Shown here piece by piece: positions 60,757 through 64,000 of a stretch of DNA of 64,000 nucleotides. The DNA is from Acidobacteriota bacterium. GTDB lineage: Bacteria > Acidobacteriota > Vicinamibacteria > Vicinamibacterales > SCN-69-37. Under the pieces are notes generated by a model. The model saw only the letters and a list, made by a program, of their open reading frames with translations. It was not told where the DNA came from and did no database searches. Made by a program: the position numbers and the translations under genes. The stretch covers positions 62,001 to 126,000 of the forward strand of contig CANIII010000006.1 in NCBI GenBank assembly GCA_947467605.1, in the 5' to 3' direction. Within the stretch, counting starts at the first letter, position 1, and the number at the start of each line of letters is the position of its first letter.

Positions 60757-61895
60757 ACCCTTCGACTTCGCTCAGGGCAGGTTCGGTGCGGCCAGTCTCC
60801 AGACTGGCGGCGCCGGTGGTCAAGGCGTCGGCGAAGTCGCCGGCCAGGATCGGCAAGATTCCGCCCAAGAGTCTCGCGATCTTTACCCGGCAGTTGTCGG
60901 TCATGATCGACGCGGGCCTGCCGATCGTGCAGTGTCTGGAGTTACTCGGGAAGGAAGAGCCGGATCAGCGGCTGTCACGCGCGATTGATCTGGTCCGTGC
61001 TGATATCGAAGCGGGTCTCTCGTTGGCGGAAGCGCTTGAGCGACGGGGCGAGGCGTTCGACCCGCTCTATACGCACATGGTTGCGGCGGGCGAGGCCGGG
61101 GGCATCCTGGACATCATTCTCAAACGGCTGTCGACCTACATCGAAAAGCAGGTGAAGCTGCGCGCGCAGGTGCAGGCCGCGATGATGTACCCGGCGGTTG
61201 TGCTCAGCATCGCCGCGATTGTGGTGGTGGTCATCCTCTGGAAAGTGGTGCCGACGTTCACGCTGCTGTTCAAGGGCATGGGCGCGACATTGCCGATGCC
61301 GACGCGCGTGGTGATTGCCGCGAGCAACGCCTTGATCTATCTGTTGCCATTTCTGGTCGGTGGCGCGGTGGGCGCCGCCTACCTGTTCCGTCGCTACTAC
61401 AGGAGCGCCCGGGGCCGGCTGCGCGTCGATCGCATCCTGCTGGCGGTGCCGATGCTGGGCAAGATTCTCCGCAAAGTTGCGGTGGCGCGTTTCTGCCGGA
61501 CGCTGGGGACACTACTGTCATCCGGTGTGCCGCTCTTGGATGGGCTCGATATCACGGCGAAGACGTCGGGCAATGCGGTCATCGAGTCGGCGATCAAGTT
61601 GGTGCGGGCCCGCATCGAGCGCGGCGAGACGATCGCCGTGCCACTCCGAGGCACTGGGGTGTTTCCGTCGATGGTGTCGCAGATGATTGGCGCCGGCGAG
61701 AGCACGGGCGAACTCGACACGATGCTCGGCAAGATTGCCGAGTTCTATGAAGAAGAGGTCGATGTCGCCGTCGCAGGGCTCCTGTCAATTATGGAGCCGC
61801 TCATGATCGCCTTCCTCGGCATCGTTGTTGGCGGAATTGTCGTGTCGATGTACATGCCGCTGTTTGAGTTGATCAATCAGTTGTCGTCGCACTGA
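60753..61895 (+). CDS. pilC: Type IV pilus inner-membrane platform protein PilC
   Basis: 380 residues; the ATG overlaps the pilT stop by 4 bp. Two T2SSF domains (FTRQLSVMIDAGLPIVQCLE and FCRTLGTLLSSGVPLLDGLD) with three membrane segments. PilC binds PilB/PilT and transmits motion to the pilin. Residues 2-20 (NPSTSLRAGSVRPVSRLAA) are not pilC-like: they are the translation of two intergenic-type repeats lying in frame. A GTG at 60786 is an alternative start that would still include part of the repeat. Confidence 0.95.
   Translation: MNPSTSLRAGSVRPVSRLAAPVVKASAKSPARIGKIPPKSLAIFTRQLSVMIDAGLPIVQCLELLGKEEPDQRLSRAIDLVRADIEAGLSLAEALERRGEAFDPLYTHMVAAGEAGGILDIILKRLSTYIEKQVKLRAQVQAAMMYPAVVLSIAAIVVVVILWKVVPTFTLLFKGMGATLPMPTRVVIAASNALIYLLPFLVGGAVGAAYLFRRYYRSARGRLRVDRILLAVPMLGKILRKVAVARFCRTLGTLLSSGVPLLDGLDITAKTSGNAVIESAIKLVRARIERGETIAVPLRGTGVFPSMVSQMIGAGESTGELDTMLGKIAEFYEEEVDVAVAGLLSIMEPLMIAFLGIVVGGIVVSMYMPLFELINQLSSH
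60757..60808. repeat. Repeat pair inserted in the 5' end of pilC
   Basis: CCCTTCGACTTCGCTCAGGG (60758-60777), a short palindrome-forming repeat seen between genes in many environmental genomes, is followed by the perfect inverted repeat GCCAGTCT-CC-AGACTGGC (60791-60808). Both are in frame and are translated as TSLRAG and RPVSRLA. Confidence 0.75.
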
Positions 61896-61908
61896 TTTCG
61901 TCGGTTGG

Positions 61909-61937
61909 TTGACAAATGTGGTTGCAGAAATCTGTAA
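61909..61937 (+). promoter_or_regulatory. Weak sigma-70-like promoter upstream of the pilin gene
   Basis: TTGACA at 61909-61914, then an 18-bp spacer and TGTAAC. The -35 is perfect, the -10 poor. It starts 14 bp after the pilC stop. May give basal expression besides the sigma-54-type site. Confidence 0.3.
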
Positions 61938-62034
61938 CTGGCGGCAACACGGTGGTGGGCTTTGCCGAGCGAGGCGAGCCTAAGTAATGATGAGTCAGTG
62001 ACTTACCACGGCAGAGGGGTGGAGCTCGAGAAGC

Positions 62035-62050
62035 TGGTACCGGCGTTGCC
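62035..62050 (+). promoter_or_regulatory. Sigma-54-type promoter of the pilin gene
   Basis: TGGTACCGGCGTTGCC: the obligatory GG (62036-62037) and GC (62048-62049) are exactly 10 bp apart, and TTGC at the -12 side is perfect. It lies 60 bp before the pilin ATG. pilA promoters in Pseudomonas, Geobacter and Myxococcus are sigma-54-dependent and activated by PilR; no pilR or pilS is in the window. Confidence 0.7.
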
Positions 62051-62109
62051 TATAGAGAGCGTGTGAGTTTCCTGCGGTTCGTGCGCACAACTTTTTCGAG
62101 GAGCATGTG

Positions 62110-62631
62110 ATGAAGAACAACAAGCAAGCGGGTTTCACTTTGATCGAGCTGTTGATCGTCGTGGCGATCATCAGCATCATTGCGGCGATTGCCGTGCCGG
62201 GTCTGTTGCGCGCGCGAATGACGGGTAACGAGACGTCTGCGATCGGGTCACTGAAGGCCGTCACATCGGCGCAGGTCGCGTATTCCGCCTCGTGCGGCAA
62301 CAACGGCTATGCCGCGACGTTTGTGGTGCTCGGCACGCCGGCACCAGGCACGACCGATGGCTTCATCTCGGCGGACCTGGGCGGCGCAGCTGCACCGCAG
62401 AAGAGCGGCTACAACTTCACGCTCGGTGCCGGCACGGGTTCGGCGGCCGGTCCGAATGACTGTAACGGCACGGCCACGATTACGGCGTACTACGCGACGG
62501 CTGTACCGCAGACGTTCGGCACGACGGGGGGCCGCTCGTTTGCGACCAACGCGGGCAGCACGATCTGGCAGGCGAACGTCGCCACCGCACCAACCGAACC
62601 GTTCGGCGCACCCGCGACGCCTATTCAGTAG
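62110..62631 (+). CDS. Type IV pilin (major-pilin-like prepilin)
   Basis: 173 residues, GAGGA ribosome-binding site. Class III signal: MKNNKQAG cleaved before FTLIELLIVVAI, with Glu at +5, followed by a 20-residue hydrophobic helix and a globular Gly/Thr/Ala-rich head. Two cysteines only, at positions 62 and 118, could form one disulfide in the head. The position after pilBTC behind a sigma-54-type promoter suggests the major subunit PilA, but a pseudopilin is possible. A GTG 3 bases upstream is an alternative start. Confidence 0.88.
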   Translation: MKNNKQAGFTLIELLIVVAIISIIAAIAVPGLLRARMTGNETSAIGSLKAVTSAQVAYSASCGNNGYAATFVVLGTPAPGTTDGFISADLGGAAAPQKSGYNFTLGAGTGSAAGPNDCNGTATITAYYATAVPQTFGTTGGRSFATNAGSTIWQANVATAPTEPFGAPATPIQ

Positions 62632-62642
62632 GTAGTGACGAA

Positions 62643-62667
62643 GGGGGGCCGGGAGTTCCGGCCCCCC
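62643..62667 (+). terminator. GC-rich hairpin after the pilin gene
   Basis: Perfect 10-bp stem GGGGGGCCGG/CCGGCCCCCC with a 5-nt loop, 11 bp after the pilin stop. No T-tract follows, so it may be a factor-dependent terminator or an mRNA 3'-end stabiliser that keeps pilin mRNA abundant relative to the next gene. Confidence 0.55.
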
Positions 62668-62706
62668 AGTCTGTGGCTGTCCGTGATAAAACAGCCTCAC
62701 AGACCT

Positions 62707-63984
62707 ATGACCTCACGCTCCCGTCTCCTCATTCTTGTGCTGGCCCTCATCGGCTTGGGTGTGTCCAGCGACGCCACGTGGATTCACCACAAGCTGCTCA
62801 CCGACGCGACGTACACGCCGGTGTGCGACGTCAACACGACGTTCAATTGCTCTGAGGTATATCGCAGCGCCTACGGCACGGTGCGCGGCATTCCGGTCGC
62901 GCTCGGTGGCGTGGTGTGGTTCGGCCTTGTCGCGCTGATCGCGGGGTTTGCCAAGCCGTCTTCCCAGAATGACAAGAGCCATCCGGCCGGCGCGTATCTC
63001 TTCGCGCTGTCGACGATCGGCCTCGCGGTGGTCCTGTCACTCGCGTACACGTCCTTCGCCATCCTCAAGACCTACTGCGTGTTGTGTCTCGCGACCTACG
63101 TGTGTGTAATCGGCATCTTCATTGTGGCGGGCATGACGGCGTCGATTCCGATGACGAGTTTGCCGTCGCGCATCTTCGGTGACCTCAAAGGCCTCGTGAA
63201 ACAGCCCATCCCGCTGCTCGTCGCGGTGTTGTTCATGCTCGGCACGGCCACGATCGCCGGATTCCTTCAGGGTGAGGTCGCCGGCAACGTGCCGATGACA
63301 TCGAGTGCCGCTCCGCCGAAGCTCGAAGGTGCAACCGCTTCGAAGGCCGCTACCACGACCGGCGCGCAGGATGACCCGAAGGCGCAGTTCGAAGCCTGGT
63401 GGAATGCGCAGCCGCGCATCGAGACCGGCGTGCCGCTCGACGGCGCGAAGGTCGTCATCGTGAAGTTCAGCGACTTCCAGTGCCCGGGCTGCAAACAGAC
63501 CTGGCTGATGTATTCGCCGATCATCAAGAAATACACGGAAGGCCAGACGACCGTCCGCTACGTGATGAAGGATTTTCCGCTCAACAGCAACTGCAACGTC
63601 GCCGTGCAGACGCAGATGCACCCGTTCTCCTGTGAGGCCTCCGCGGCCTACCGTCTCGCCGTCGATCGCGGCAAGGGCGAGGTGATGGAGAAGTGGATCT
63701 TCGACAATCAGGAGAGGCTGACGAGCGCCTTGATCCGCACCGCCGCGAAGGACATTGCGGGCATCACGGATTTCGACCGTGACGCGCCGACCAAGCTTGC
63801 CGGCATCAAGAAGGACACGTCGGACGGCGGTGCACTTCAGATCAACTCGACGCCCACGTTCTACATCAACGGCGTGAAGCTCCCGACGGGGCAGTGGCTC
63901 AACCCCGACTACTTTGACCTCGCGATCCAGATTGAGCTGAGGCGGGCCGGCGTGGCCGCACCGCAGAAAGTCGGCGGCGAGTAA
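62707..63984 (+). CDS. Fused vitamin K epoxide reductase / DsbA-type disulfide oxidase
   Basis: 425 residues from the ATG at 62707 (open frame upstream crosses the hairpin and is rejected). Residues ~5-190 are a VKOR domain with membrane helices, the loop cysteines in PVCDVNTTFNCSEVY and the quinone-proximal CVLC. After a fifth helix and a Lys/Ala/Thr linker, residues ~260-425 form a DsbA-like thioredoxin domain with active site CPGC and cis-proline STPTFYING. Two more Cys (NSNCNV and HPFSCEA) may form a structural pair. Makes disulfides de novo in the periplasm, passing electrons to quinone. Replaces DsbA/DsbB. Confidence 0.9.
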   Translation: MTSRSRLLILVLALIGLGVSSDATWIHHKLLTDATYTPVCDVNTTFNCSEVYRSAYGTVRGIPVALGGVVWFGLVALIAGFAKPSSQNDKSHPAGAYLFALSTIGLAVVLSLAYTSFAILKTYCVLCLATYVCVIGIFIVAGMTASIPMTSLPSRIFGDLKGLVKQPIPLLVAVLFMLGTATIAGFLQGEVAGNVPMTSSAAPPKLEGATASKAATTTGAQDDPKAQFEAWWNAQPRIETGVPLDGAKVVIVKFSDFQCPGCKQTWLMYSPIIKKYTEGQTTVRYVMKDFPLNSNCNVAVQTQMHPFSCEASAAYRLAVDRGKGEVMEKWIFDNQERLTSALIRTAAKDIAGITDFDRDAPTKLAGIKKDTSDGGALQINSTPTFYINGVKLPTGQWLNPDYFDLAIQIELRRAGVAAPQKVGGE

Positions 63985-64000
63985 TTTCGCCGCCCGTTCG

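Noticed and set aside
61909-61937. Sigma-70 promoter as the main pilin promoter
   Set aside because: The -35 TTGACA is perfect but the -10 is poor and lies 170 bp from the ATG, whereas the GG-N10-GC site is better placed; kept only as a weak feature.

Overview
The window is a GC-rich (low-to-mid 60s % by eye) chromosomal segment of a Gram-negative bacterium. An acidobacterium, perhaps of the Vicinamibacteria type, is my best inference. It rests on the rpoC / str / S10-spc-alpha gene order, the type IV pilus genes, the MacA/MacB-like operon, the fused VKOR-DsbA gene and the dispersed palindromes; nothing in the sequence proves it. I saw no rRNA, tRNA, CRISPR array, insertion sequence or phage genes.

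Layout. 1-2424 is the 3' part of rpoC with a strong intrinsic terminator. 2488-5862 holds a zinc-ribbon membrane protein and an MFS-like/spermidine-synthase-like fusion. 5863-10476 (minus) is a tandem pair of equally long (762 aa) membrane proteins resembling GT-C glycosyltransferases, each ending in a discoidin-like domain, with a secreted esterase upstream in the same operon (10476-12143). A secreted protein of unknown function is divergent at 12178-13260. A TTGACG-N17-TATTCT promoter and a long structured leader precede a continuous translation superoperon (13649-32028): rpsL, rpsG, fusA, then the complete S10-spc-alpha series to rplQ, including secY, adk, map, infA, rpmJ and rpoA. tuf is missing from its usual place after fusA.

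32124-36773 (minus) is a compact urease operon, ureD-ureAB(fused)-ureC-ureF-ureG, with no ureE. A perfect 23-bp hairpin separates it from an OmpR-type two-component system (36897-39157, minus). Divergent from that system is an operon encoding a YHYH lipoprotein, a MORN-type secreted protein, a SCO1 copper chaperone and a histidine phosphatase (39242-41600). A box resembling an OmpR-family binding site lies between them. 41597-43294 is the most irregular stretch: a 14-residue-repeat coiled-coil gene, then two truncated genes (alpha/beta hydrolase and Tat-type amine oxidase) joined at what looks like a deletion scar.

43437-46931 is a four-gene sugar cassette (oxidoreductase, hexapeptide acetyltransferase, GT2, DegT aminotransferase) resembling wbpB/D/E-type diacetamido-sugar synthesis. 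47030-49773 (minus) has a third GT-C-like protein and an MltB transglycosylase. 49821-51920 (minus) is an EF-G paralogue whose catalytic histidine is replaced by Met. 52186-56785 (minus) is a Yip1 protein, a MacA-like adaptor and two MacB-like permeases with no ATPase gene. 56914-63984 has an outer-membrane-type protein, pilB-pilT-pilC, a pilin behind a sigma-54-type promoter, and a VKOR-DsbA fusion.

Families of GC-rich palindromes lie between and, in pilC, inside genes. The clearest accessory leads are the copper-type regulon, the repeat inside pilC, the recombination scar, and the pairing of a two-cysteine pilin with a disulfide oxidase.
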